Source: Otis tarda (lineage: Eukaryota; Chordata; Aves; Otidiformes; Otididae). Taken from it: DNA of 64,000 nt. The notes beneath the pieces are model-generated. The model was given only the letters and a program-made list of their open reading frames with translations. It did no database searches and was not told where the DNA came from. How positions within the stretch are numbered: position 1 is the stretch's first letter; each line of letters opens with the position of its first letter. The position numbers and the translations under genes are program-made. Positions 37,757-50,478 of the stretch are shown here, in pieces. The stretch covers positions 147,491,690-147,555,689 of the forward strand of contig CM048553.1 of assembly GCA_026413225.1 (NCBI GenBank), read 5' to 3'.

Positions 37757-40700
37757 TCAACCTTCAATAAAATATGACATTGGAATTAATGATTTCTAAA
37801 AAATTATCAAAATACTTATTTGCAATTATTGCATTTAAAAAGGTAAAGCCCATGTTGTAGTACAAATCCCTGCCACTTAATGCAAGACAACCCCACCTAC
37901 TTAACAAATGTGTTTTCCATACTGTTTACGTAAATACATATGGTGGCATCTTTGCAAATAAATTTCTATAAAGAACATCTATTACTAAATTTGGTTACCT
38001 ATAAGGCACAATATTTATATCGATTTCCTTTTTTATAAAAAGGAACAGAAGCAACCAGAGCAAAGAAAATGAGTTCTTTTGGTGCATGTGTGACACGTTA
38101 GATCAGTTCTAATGCTCAGTTACAGCAGTTCCTAACTCCTTTGAGTCCTTAAGACATTTTTTTTCTTTCCACTAGCTTTGCACTCTGACTGTAGTCTCCA
38201 TTACATCCCCTCTCCAGGCTTTCTGCTCTTTTAGATCACCTTTCCTGATTTGCATTTTGCACTCCCAAAGCTTCTCTTCCCCAAAAGTGCTTGGAGTAAG
38301 CCCCTTCTGCTAATAGAAGGATTTCATCAACTGAAAGGAAGAATAAAGTGCTCAGTTGCTCAGCATGCTCTTTCAGAGAAACATGATATACATTCCATTA
38401 AAAACTACAAACAAACAAACCAGATGCCATCTCTTTTTTAATACACACATGTATATATTTGAACTCATTAAATCATCTTCTTTATGGCACATTCACAAGC
38501 TTGTCCTTGTGTTGAACATTTAAATGTGTAGAAACCCCTTTCTCTGAAGTATTAAGCAGAAATCTCTGAAGATTTTACACTTTGTAAGGCTACACTGCAA
38601 AGTAAATTTTCTGGATAATAGAACAGGGATACATCCAATATTTTTATCTAGGCTTTTTCATATTTATCTCCAATGATGAGAAAAGATGCCTCTTATGAAA
38701 TGTGATTACTCTTTTATTACAAATATCAGTATATCATAGATATATAGGACAGAGAGGGAATGGAAAATCCTCTTAGAAAGTAATTAGAGCTTTGTTTGCC
38801 TCATCTGACATGTATAGCAAATTTTACCATCCACTGCAAATTAGCTTAGAGAATTCATTTTTATATCAGTGCCTATGCACTTTCATTTGTTATTAACCTT
38901 CACTGCTAGGAATTGGTTTTATTTATGTCTTTCTGCACCTCCCTCATATACTCAAACTATTTTTAAATCTCCTTTATGTGTTATTTGTTGTCTAAGCTCA
39001 GCTGTTTTATTTAGCACTTTAAAAATCTTTCCGACTACAGTTTGTGTGCAAGTCACTTTACAAAACTAAACTATTTACTCATCCTAAGAACATCATCCTA
39101 GAAATCCAGCACCTCCTACCTAATATAGTCACTGGAATAAGACTTCTATAATAGCTAAGTGTGCATATATTCATCAATTTAGTTTCTCTGAGAAATCTCT
39201 TGCCAAGGCCTACTTAAACTGAATTACAGAAAAAACTTAGAGAGAGACTTGAAAATTAGATAGCATGCACTGTTAATTTCTATGCATCTCTCCAGACCAA
39301 GTGTGGAAAGCACAGTGTGAACTTTGGCTCAACATCAAAACGCAGCTCCATAATTCAGAACCTGTGTCACTGTCGCTGTATTTAAGTCAGGATAACTACC
39401 AATTACCATTAATTCAATGCAAGAAAATCTCAAATAATAGATCTTCTGTGACCAAAATAAAATAATATTTTTTAAAAAAAAAGAACAGATCCAAAACAAT
39501 GAGAAAGTGCCTTGAGAGATGATACACTACTTATTAAGGAATGTAATGCTTCATATTGTATCCAATAGTTGTTCCTACCCATACATACATATAAAATATA
39601 AAATTCTATAACATATAAAAGTTCCACTTACTCCTTTTACTCCATATCCAAACTGTAACAAAAGAGAATTATTCATATGCTACAAGATGATATAACTTGA
39701 ATATGTTTCAATCATGTCTAGCAGAATGTAACACAGCTATGCACGTGTCAGAAGATACATTTTTAATTTCAAGAATAGAAAAAACGAACAATGATGTTTG
39801 ACTTTGGTAGGTCTACTCTTTTGTTCTGTAAAATAAAATATCATGCCAATAGAATCCATGCAACATGCACTTTAATCTCTGCTTTCATATGTTAATCCAT
39901 TATGTAACGCTCTTCACCTTGACAGACCAACTTGGTTACAGTCAAAATAAACAACATGCATTAACTGACTGGTCTGATCAAATGTTGAAGACATTATTTT
40001 CACAAGGCAAAATTCATGCTGGAATAACTGGTAACATATACTGTGATCTTTTTCATCTAGATTTCAGAATTAGCATTAAAACTAGAATTTACTTGCAAAT
40101 TGTTTTTCATTAAAGAGATGGTTTGATTCAAAGTGTGACATAAAAAATTTTGAAAAGCTTGAAGTGAAACTAGAAAAGAAAAATACTCGTTGAGGCTTGA
40201 AGATGAACACCACCGCTGATTATATTCTCTTAATAGTTTGAATGATTGAAAGTTTCCATTGTATTGTTTTCTACCAGATTTAAAAATTCAGATATTTAAT
40301 TCTCATTAATTTTACATGGATAAATATTTCTTGAAATCATAAAATACTGCCACTCTTCCTGATTTCAGTCATCCTTTGATTCATTGTGGGATGACGGTAA
40401 GTATCAGTAGCATCAGTTCTTACTTAATCTCTTTCTTCAACTTTATTGCCTTCTAACAAAGCAAGTGTTAATTAACACCATATCCATATCCCTTGCCCTT
40501 GGATGTCCCGTAACTATAGTCACTCAGTACAGTACAAGATTGTCTTTTGCTTTTTCATTCCCTCCTGACCATTCAATTACACTGTTTAATAACATATTTC
40601 CACATCTCTCACCTTTCAAGTACTCCACACCTTTTGCTTAATCTCCTTTGTTTCATGCATTCTTTAATAGCAGTCATCACCATAAGATAATTATACTGTG

Positions 40701-41323
40701 TCTGCATTGATTAACAGACTCCAACACTTCTGAGTTGCTTGTGTATTTTCTTTTAAAGAGTTATTTAATATTTGCTATCATTTACTTAAGAGCAATCTGA
40801 AAAAACAGATGAGTTGTTCACATGCTCCTTTTTTTCTTCTTTATCTTTTCTGATATCCCAATCTTCTTTCATCTCTTTTGCTTGTACCCACTTTAAAGCA
40901 CAGTCAATCATATCTTAAAGTATTCCTTAGCCATATCATCCATGTTTAGCTCCCTTTTTTTTTTTGCAGTCTACTTATTTGCAAAATTGTTCTTTTCCCC
41001 CTAGATGGTGGTCCTTGTCCATTCAGAATCCATCAACTTTACTCACTCGTCTCTCCTGCTCTTTGCTTGTTTCTGTGATACCTTTTTCTATTTGTGATCT
41101 TTGATCACCTGACTGTCTGTGGCAGCAAGAAGCTGTTAATTTTCATAATGACTATAAATCAGGAAGGATTGTTCTCCCAATTCTCTTCTGTTGTGCTGGA
41201 TTGTCTCTCTCTTGTATCATCACCACCTTAGGTTTTATGATGCCTGTGTGTGCATTCTTCTTGTTTCCTTATTCTTCCCTATGGTCCCATTTGTGAAATC
41301 TCTTGCTTTTATAGTTTCATATT

Positions 41324-42460
41324 TGTTCTGGTTTTGTTAGTGAGGGGGGGCCTAAGGTGGTAGCTTCTGTAGGAAACTGCTAGAAGTTGCTCCACTTTGT
41401 TTAGTGGACTCGGCCGGGCCTAGGGCGGACCCACTACTGGCCAAGGCCAAGCCAATTGGTAGCAGAACGTCCCGTGATAATGCCTCTGTGATAAGGTATT
41501 TAAGTAGGGGAAAACAAAAAAAAAAAAAAAGGAGAAGATGTGAAGCAGCTGAGCGGGGGGCAGAGAGGGGGAGGTGCGAGCCTCATGGGCCTTGCAGGCC
41601 TCACCCTCTGGCCTCCTGCCGGGCAGCCGACTGGGCCCAATTCGGCCCAGCCTGGCTGCAAGAAGTGGAGAGGAGATGAGAAGCGAATGAGATGTAAAAA
41701 GGATCCTGAGAGGCGTCTGCCAGCCTGTTGTAAGGAACGGCTGCAGATGCCAAGATCAGTGAAGAAGGAGGGGGAAGAGTAACGCGGCTCCTGGCCAAGA
41801 TTGCTCTGCAACTCGTGGTGAAGACCATGGTGGAGCGGGTTGTCCCCCTGCAGCCCATGGAGGCCCACGGAGGGGCAGAGATCCACCTGCAGCCTGTGAA
41901 GGACCCCACGCCGGAGCAGGTGGAGGCCTGAAGGAGGCTGTGGCCCATGGAGGGCCCGCTGGGACAGCTGTTCTAGAGGGACTGCACCCTGTGGAAGAGA
42001 TGACCCACGCCAGAGCAGTTCCATGAAGGACTGTGGCCCGTGGGAGGGACCCCACAATGGAGCAGAGGAGGAATGCGAGGAGTTCTTCCCCTGATGATGA
42101 CACAGCGGCGTAAAACAACGCATGATGAACTGACTGTGACCCCCATTCCCTCCTCCCCCCACCCCGTGCCGCTCGGAGGGGGAGGTAGTATAGATAATGT
42201 TAAGCCCGGGAAGAGGGAGGGGTGGGGGGAGGTTATCTTGTTCCCTGTCTCATTCTCCTGCTAATTTTAGAAATAAATGAATAGTTTTCCCCAAGTCGAG
42301 TCTGTTTTGCCCATAACGGTAACTTTAAGGATTTTCTCCCCGTCCTTATCTCAAACCTTGAGCCGTTTTCCTTATATCATCTCCTCCTATTCTCTCGGAG
42401 GGTGGGGGGAACGAGAGAGAGACTGCGTAGTCTGGTCCCGATCGGGGCTGAACTACGACA
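41324..42460 (+). mobile_element. Solo LTR, 1.14 kb, mosaic ERV family (copy B)
   Basis: It starts TGTTCTGGTTTTGTTAGTG and ends ATCGGGGCTGAACTACGACA, flanked by the 5-bp direct repeat ATATT (41319-41323 and 42461-42465). A TATA-type box TATTTAAG lies at 41497-41504 and an A-rich run at about 41514-41530. The GC-rich middle contains degenerate tandem units (41848-42080), and AATAAA lies at 42272-42277, about 185 bases before the end. No internal retroviral region accompanies it. It is very like the copy at 53663-54796, hence fairly young, and is antisense to CSMD3. The 5-bp duplication points to an ERVL-like integrase. Confidence 0.92.
41848..42080 (+). repeat. Degenerate tandem repeat (39-51 bp units) inside LTR copy B
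   Basis: Five units start CTGCAGCCCATGG (41848), CTGCAGCCTGTGAAGG (41887), CTGTGGCCCATGG (41938), CTGCACCCTGTGG (41982) and CTGTGGCCCGTGG (42031), at spacings of 39, 51, 44 and 49. Within units CCCACGCCGGAGCAG recurs as CCCACGCCAGAGCAG and CCCACAATGGAGCAG. The same block exists in the copies at 12493 and 53663, and looser units occur in the LTR at 19951-20767. It belongs to the LTR, not to the host. Confidence 0.8.
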
Positions 42461-43417
42461 ATATTATACTTCAACATGTGTTTCTTAGCACTTTACAGAA
42501 CTTATTGGAAAGCTACAATTATAGATTTCATAGTGATGTGAAATCTTCCTTGTGTTGTGAAGCCTTTTCTCCCTCCTATCAATCCTTCCTGGTTTTGGAA
42601 AATATAGATACAATTTTCTTTCTAAACCATCTCATCTTCTCTATCATTTTAATTTTTCTGACATGCCTTATGCCAAGATCTTTACAAAAGGGAGAAAAGG
42701 TAGCTCTCATCAGATGTAATGACTGTGTTTTTCTTTGGACCATGTTTGAATTTTATCTTTTTCTCTCTTCTTACTATGCCTCAATTCTCTTCCATTTATG
42801 CTTTTCCATTTCTCAATAAGCCTCTTTTCTCTAGCCTTACCTTCCAACTTATTGACTTTTTTTTTTTCACATGAGTACAAACATGGAAGATAATTGCCTC
42901 CTTTATTGTACTGTGTTTAGTTCTTTCCTACTCTCCACCTTTTTCTCCACCTTCCTCAAATGTCCAGCAGCTTGCATACTTTCTTTCTCTGCTCTGCTTT
43001 CATAACTGGTGACTGGTGACTTTACACTAAGGACACTCACTGGTGTCCATTGCCACCAGAACATTATAATCCATCCCCTGGTTCTTTCTGAGTCTCATTT
43101 TCCTCCTGTGCTAGGCATGGAAGGTGCACATACCAGCAGCAGCCCTTGCACAACAGCACAGCAGAACAGAAGTAACACTGCACCTGTGTAGTAGTTCACA
43201 GGGGGGTAGGTATCCATACCAGCTACAAGGCATTAGAGCTGCTGCTGTTTCAGAAATGTCTACCTTGTATTCATATAGACCTCTACGACTGTTTAACCCA
43301 GTACTCTGTACTTCAAATAACCCTTCTCACTTCCATCTCAGCTCCAGTAGCAGCTTTTACAATGAGCTTCCTATCAGCTGAGAAAAGCCTACATTTAATT
43401 TTTTTGCCTGACCATTA

Positions 43418-43467
43418 AAAAAAAAAAAACAAAACAAAAAAAAAAAACCCAAACAAACCGAAACAAA
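43418..43467 (+). repeat. A-rich tract with AAAC/AACC units
   Basis: A runs of about 12 and 13 bases are broken by C, then CCCAAACAAACCGAAAC. There is no CR1 tail or TG...CA element next to it, so it is a simple repeat and not the tail of an insertion. Confidence 0.8.
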
Positions 43468-46400
43468 ATTAGTTATGTGATTTTCTTCTTTTTTAAGTTC
43501 CCAAAGTAATAACAACTTCCTCTGTTGTGGCTATGTTTGTCTCTGTAGGTTGGTTTTTTTACTTTCTATTTTTGTCAATCATTTTTTTTTTTTTTTTTTA
43601 CACATAATGCTTATTTCCTTGATTTTAGACTGTTTACTTTAGTCTAGAGAAATTCCAGACATGCCTAATAAAGCCTTGTAAAAAACACAAACGTTTTGTG
43701 TTTGTGAAGTGCACAATGTAAGAACACCATTGTAGCACCTCTATGAAAATCAGCTCTTTTAAGTTCCAAGAAATTTATGATTTCTTAACTAAATTACCAT
43801 TTCATTTCAATTTGTTCTTAAAAGCATTTGCTTTCACAAACAAGATATTTTTGTGCTTATTCTCTGCACAGTTTGCTGGAAATTGCGCCAATGTGTAGAT
43901 ATTATAAAGTGTTTAAAAGAAGTTTAACACTCTCTATGATTTATATCACTCTGAGGTTATAAGAAAAGATAGTTATACTTCTTTGTAAATATTTAGGCAA
44001 GATAGATTGTCTTGCCCTTGCATAAGCAATAAAGTGCCAAAATGACGTTTCCATCATTTGGTAAGGTTGACTGGAAACTCTATAACAAGCTCAGTGGAAC
44101 TGGTACAGAATACCAGTCAAAAAGAAGCTACCACTATGAAGTAATTATCACTGCATTGAAGAATTTTATAGAAGTACTGTTTTTCCTCCAAAGAGTAACT
44201 TCTTATCTCTGTTTCAGCCACCTTTTCTGAAAGAGGTTCAGAAATATTTTAGTATTGTCTTCCATTTGTCTCAGCTGAAAACTGGGAGAGGGACAAAAGG
44301 TTCTGCCCCCTCATGTTAACATTGAGCATGTTTCTTCTTTTAAGAAAAGTAATGTCTAAAAATCAACAGGCCTGCTCATGTTCATATGGAATCCATCCTG
44401 AGGAGCAGAAAGCTTAAAATGGCTAGGTGGGAAAATAAACAACTGGATCTCATTTAACAAAAGCATCTGTAGCAGTTTTGTTACATATATTGAAATATTT
44501 ACTGTCATTTTGTGTATTTCTTGTTCAACAACAGAAAACTGTTACATCATTTCCTGTAATTGTAAGCAAAAATGTTTTAACTTCAATAGTGTCATCAGTC
44601 TTTGAGGAACTTTAAAAAAGATGTAGCATAAATTTACAACCCTGTAAGTCATTCAACAGAAGAAGATTATCACTTTCGTAGGAAAATACATTTTTCCCCT
44701 TACCGTTAGGTACTTAATTACTTTGGTTAGTACATAACTCTTTGACAGGGAATATCCTTCTGCTTCTATTTTAAAAGCATTGCTACCACTGCCACAGATG
44801 AAAGTCTGGTTTCAACCAAGTTGTCTGAAATACAATAGTTTTATCCCGGCATGTAATTAACTTTCCTTCTAAGGATATTTCAATACTTCTCTCCTATTCC
44901 TCATGTAATATCTCAAATGCCTCATAGACAAGGGATCATCTGTTCTGAAATAACTGCCTCCTTGCTTATGCAGCCAGAGAAGGGTAATCTCTCAGATGTG
45001 ATAAACATCTGGGCAATTGGACTAGACATAAAAACAAGAGAGGACATTTGGAATCTCATCACAGAACAAATTAAACATCTACTCTGGGATTGAAAGTCTG
45101 GCTTATGCAATACCCCTCATACACGCTACCACTGACAAACTTGCAGGGGAATCAGATTTCTATGTTTGGGGAGATTGTAGATAGATATTAAAGGTGTTTG
45201 GATTTTTTTAAGAGAATGTGAATGTCAAATAATAGAATCTCTGGTCTCAGTGGCATTTGGCCACCCTGTGTCTCTCTCCTGTGTTAAGAATAAATGTTTT
45301 GAGCTCTGACTTCCTTATCTTAGGAGAAATAATGGTGAAAAGTGCCAAAAAGTGCCTTCAATAGTACTCTAACCCTGCATACTTTTTTCTTCTTCCACCT
45401 ACTCTTCCTGTAGTTCTTCCACTTAAAAAGTAGAATGTATCCAGTACACAATAAGAAATTGATCTGGAATCTGACCAGCAGTCCTAAACAGAACATGATA
45501 TCAAATACATGTCAGAAAATGAATTAATGCAGATTCATGTTTGATTACATGGGAAATTTACTCTGTGGAAAAGATATGAACAGAGATTCCACTGCAAAGA
45601 TCTGTTCTTGAATTATATTTATTTTACATTTCCTTTTCACTATTCTCTTTTCTACAAAACTAATGAAATGCCCAAAGGCTTTGCATTGTGATTCATTTTT
45701 TGTCTTTTTTTTTTTAATGTGTGATCTGAGAAACTGTTAGTTTCATAATTAAATTGTGATATTTTTAAAGTTAGCTTGGACAGTCACACAATAAGATTCT
45801 TCAAGAGTCTTTGCACTTGGCACTTATGCAATATAAGCAAATAACCTCTATAAGAAAAGGGTTACATTTAGTACTACGCTTTGAAGTTCAAATGTCCAAA
45901 AACCTTAATTACAGTTTTCACACTAACTGTAACAGCAGAACAGTCAATATAATGCTAACTTAAATTCCTTAAATTTAAAGTCTATTGGCATACACAGTAA
46001 ATCTCTGTCATTAAACAGCTGGTTCATTAATATCTAGGATCTGAGATATGGACCTCTCTAATGAGATTTACACAGAGACAGTCTAGTGAAGAAAAAAAAA
46101 AAAGAAAAACACAATTACAGTATATTACATCTGAAAGTTTGAAATCTTGCTGCAGTTTCAGATAAATCACAGTGAACAGATTATTGCAAATCTAAGTAAC
46201 TTTTTAAAATCGATCTATAGCTTTAAAGAAAGAAAAAAAAAACAGTTTCCATAATCCTTCTAAAACACCATAGATTTAGTCAAACTCAAAAAGGGAGGAA
46301 GGGAGAAGGGGGAAGAAAAGCTAGAATGATGAAAAAAAAGTTCCAGTAAGCATACAGATATATAAAAAAAAAAACATTATAAAATAAATATGATGCTCTT

Positions 46401-46801
46401 TTTAAGTGGCTTCAACAAGATTAGGAAAGACTTTGAAGACTTAGTTCTTGGAAAATCAGGACAAAATTAAGGCTCTGTCTTAAGTTTCTGCCAATAGAAA
46501 TTGAACATAGAAATGGCTCAGTATTCACTGTACACTACTGCAGTCAGTCTCCCTATAATCTCTTTCCTTCTTTCAAAAAAAATAACAGACAACCTTGTGT
46601 GGAAGCTTAGATTGCTTCAGATGTAAACAACCTGGAAAGTCTTCTCATGCACTTACAGGGATTATCTTCAGAAAAGGTGTAATTTTTTAAAAAATCAAAC
46701 AACAACTCTCTTGCTTTGAATCCCATGGCAATCCAGACCCTTGAAAGTCTGCTATAAACTTGGGAAGAAAAAAAAAATATGATCTAACTAATGTTTCACT
46801 C

Positions 46802-46853
46802 CTCTGAAACATTACCATTCTCAGTGAAACATCACCTCTCTCAGTGAAACATC
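46802..46853 (+). repeat. Short 20-bp tandem repeat, about 2.6 units
   Basis: Units CTCTGAAACATTACCATT, CTCAGTGAAACATCACCTCT and CTCAGTGAAACATC follow one another from 46802, 46820 and 46840. The last two are exact over their shared length and the first is degenerate. Confidence 0.8.
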
Positions 46854-48007
46854 TATAAAAACCTGACGTCAATTGCTACCTTATGATGCCATTAGTATGG
46901 GGTTTGGACTGTTGTACCAAATGTACTTCATGCACTCTGCAGTAGCCTTACATGAAGGCACCAAAATTAAAGATGTGTTCAGAGTTGGACAGCAGTTGGA
47001 AAAGCCAACTATAGTCTTTGATCTACTCCAAACAGTTGATAAAACTTTTTTAGTTAAACGGGAGATAGACTTGCATCAAATAGGTAGTATCTCAACTCTT
47101 TTAGTGAATGTATGAGTAAATACATTATTTTTTTTTAAGATGGGCAAGTGGAAAAGACGTTTAAAAAGAAAATACAGTAAAGATCATTAAAGAGTAAAGA
47201 AAAAACTGTCCTTCCATAAGGACATAGACAAATACACAGTTGGGACAATAGGACACACTGGGGTGGGTTTTCTGTTTTTCATTTTCTAGATCATATAATA
47301 GTGAAAAAATGCCACCCTTTGAAAAATTGAAAAGCCATAAACTATATAAGAGTCAAATGAATGCAGAGAGGTCAGGAGAATTTTTCGTGCAGGATTTGGC
47401 AGTATGGGACAGTTCCTGACACAGTTCTTTAAAATGAAGAGAGAGCCATTTAAACATCTTAGAAACCAATGATTGTCAATTGTAGATATTCAAGCACTAC
47501 ATTTCTACACATTTTTTAATGTCCACAATGTTTACCATGTTTTATGTCCACTTCTTAAAATAATGTATGTTGTAACAGAATTTCTTCAAGAATTAGCATA
47601 GATCTTTTTAAAAGCATAAATGAATTCTGTCTTCATTTACTCATAAACTTTCTTTAAAAAGTAATTTTTCATTGAAGCATCCTATAAAAAAAAATCAAAC
47701 CTTCTTCTTGTCTATAAATCTACAGACTGTTACAATTTTTTCAACACTTTCATGTGTTTGAATTCTAAAGTAATTTTTCATATATTGTCAGTTCTGCTAA
47801 CTTTTAAATTTTGAACGATTCCCATAGTACATTTCTGAATTTGCAGTAGGTGAAAGTATTAACATCTTTACCATGTACTTCTTTTTAAATGTCATAAATA
47901 TATGGGTTTTTTATCATGAGCCTGAATAGAAATTTCAGTAGTCAGTTGAGGCAGTATAGCCTGATGCAAAATCAAAAATAAGTTAAAAAAAAAAAGCATC
48001 TTTAGTC

Positions 48008-48023
48008 ACTGAGATATCTCAGT
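48008..48023. repeat. Perfect 16-bp palindrome
   Basis: ACTGAGATATCTCAGT is its own complement. It is an isolated intronic site with no visible element around it. Confidence 0.9.
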
Positions 48024-50424
48024 TTGTAATTTTTTTAAATGAAACCTTATTCATTGATATCATTAAAACGATAACTTTAGTGTTATCAATATTTTATATA
48101 TTATATTAATTCCTACTAATTATTTCAATTTATAAAGCAAATATCACCACTGGAGTGTTTGACTCTTAAATATCTAATATTTAACAAATAAAATAATTGT
48201 CTTAAAATAAAAACAGCGAAGACTTACTTCTCTATACACTGGAAAACACTGTAAAGTTATTAATTTTTTTCTACGAAAGGTGATAAAATTCCTGATAATG
48301 CTACTCTACAATAGGAGGAGTACAATGTGTTCAACTTTCTGGCACTGATAGCTCACTGATAGCTTTTTAAATTGATCTCATTTTTTAGAATATTTAATAG
48401 AGTTAACAGTGCTAAAAAGTTACAAAGCCAAGCAATATAACCAAATACTTTTTCAGATTTTATTTTGGTTTCAGTGTTCCCAGGACCACTGAAGCTATTT
48501 CGGTTACTCTATGATTTTATTATGGTCCTTTCCAAAGACAACCTGCTTCATTGTAAAGGTAGCCAGATGAACTACATGTCCCAAGCCATCAGGGAAGAGC
48601 CCAGCATGTTACAGTAAAATGCTGAGAGCTTATGTGAATAACTAGGTTTTAAACATCAGCTCGTGAGCGGTTTCCTTGGGCAGCTGTCCTTACTATAACA
48701 GTGAATTACAGAGAGAGGCATTGATTCATCTACCCCAGCAGATTTTGCCAGTCTACCAAGTGAGATAAAAATCACCACGTAGAGTCATCACCATTAAGAA
48801 AAGATACATTTTCTCTCTGCGATAGTTGGAGATACACTGTGACCATTTGTAGAAAGGGGAAAGAGGAATAAATATTTAATGATATCACTGGTGTCTTCTT
48901 TTCCTTACTCCCTTGAATATAACAAACAGAGAAACAAACAAAATCTCCATCCTAGCATCAAAGAAAAACTCATTTGTTCTCTAGAACTGACTGGTTACCC
49001 TCTTCCATATTCCTACCAACACTTTCTAAGCAAAAATGCTGGAACACCTGAACTTGGGGTGCACAACAAAGTTAAACAAAAAGGTCATGTGAAAAGCAAG
49101 ACTGAAGAATTTCTGTAGAAAAGGAATATATGTTTAAGGACAGAGAGAAAACAAAAAAAAAAGGCAAACAGCACAGCACTGAAGTCACAGTAATAGGAAG
49201 CAAAAATATTTAGGTAAACAGTTGTGACTTGGATGGTGTAGTTTAACTTGGCATGTAAACTGTTTGAGAGAACAGTTATACCATTCTGTTTTAACAAATT
49301 ATTCTTGTAAATACTGAGATTTTATTGTTGATTGGATATCTTCATTTCATTTGTATGGGACAAAGGAATCTGGCATATTACTTACTTTTTGCAGTATCTA
49401 CATATTGGAATTTGGACAGATTAGCTAACGTGCTAGGTATTAAATATTCAGAAATGCCTCTTACATACTATTGCACTATTCCTATTCCCATGCAAACACT
49501 TTATGCATGGGAAAAATGTAGATGTCTGGTCCAAGTCTTTCTTCTTGAGTTTCACCTTATATCAGCACAAAAAAAAAAAAAAATTGTGCTAATTATTTCT
49601 CAAGACTCAGTGACCATTTGTTATATAATGGCCCAAAGCACAGCCTTGAATATTCAGTTCCTCCCTCCTAGCCATTAATACTCAGCAAGGGCCTGTGTCT
49701 CTTCTTATCAAGTAAGCAAAACCCACAAATTTCTATTAAACTGTGTGACTTGGTATCTTTAATTGATTTTCTCCTTGGTTTTAGCTTATTTCACCTTTTG
49801 GCAACTGTTACTCCACGTGTTTCATCCATTCTGCAGTAGTAATGTCTGCTTTCAGTGCCTAATATTTCTGAAAATAACCAGTACCCCCCATTTCTAAAAA
49901 ATTGCTAGCAATAGTGCCACTCACTTATCATGAATAAACATCCCTTCTGACATGACAAACTAGCTCTAAACAGGAAAGCTGTTACTTGGAAAAAAAACTC
50001 TACTGTATTGAAACATTCTAGGTAGGGTATTATAGCTTGTTCAATACTGAATGAGAAGAGACTTTAATGTCTTTTTCAGGCTGAATCAGTCATACTTCCT
50101 TTATTAAGTATTAGGTAATAGTGTCTTACCTTACAAAATTTTCAGATGGGAGGTGTTATTTTTGTAAGTGTTTAAACACTGTGTACTTTGATTTTTATTT
50201 TAGCATTTAAAAATAAGCATTTCATCCTCTTGGAACTTTAGTATGTATATTAAGGAGCTCACTTTTAAAATATTTTTTTTTTCCAAAATCAAAGACAAGT
50301 TATTGTGGTGTCGGTCACCGATTCCCTGCTTCTTTGGAGTGACTGAAAATGTCTACTTCTAATAGAGCAAAGACTAATACAGAGATATTTCAATGGGAAG
50401 AACTATAAAAATGTTTGATTTCGG

Positions 50425-50478
50425 TATATATATATAGGCGTGTGAATATATTAAGACAGATAGACTGATAGATAGATA
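50425..50478 (+). repeat. TA and GATA microsatellite pieces
   Basis: A short TA run (TATATATATATAG) at 50425-50437, and AGACAGATAGACTGATAGAT with a further AGATA at about 50454-50478. Confidence 0.75.

Noticed and set aside
42277-42819. 180-codon frame
   Set aside because: It starts in the end of LTR copy B and runs into T-rich intron. It is a chance frame across an insertion border.
43580-43600. Long T run considered as a LINE or SINE tail
   Set aside because: No element body adjoins it. CR1 tails are ATTCTATG repeats, not poly(A), and long A/T runs are scattered through the whole intron.
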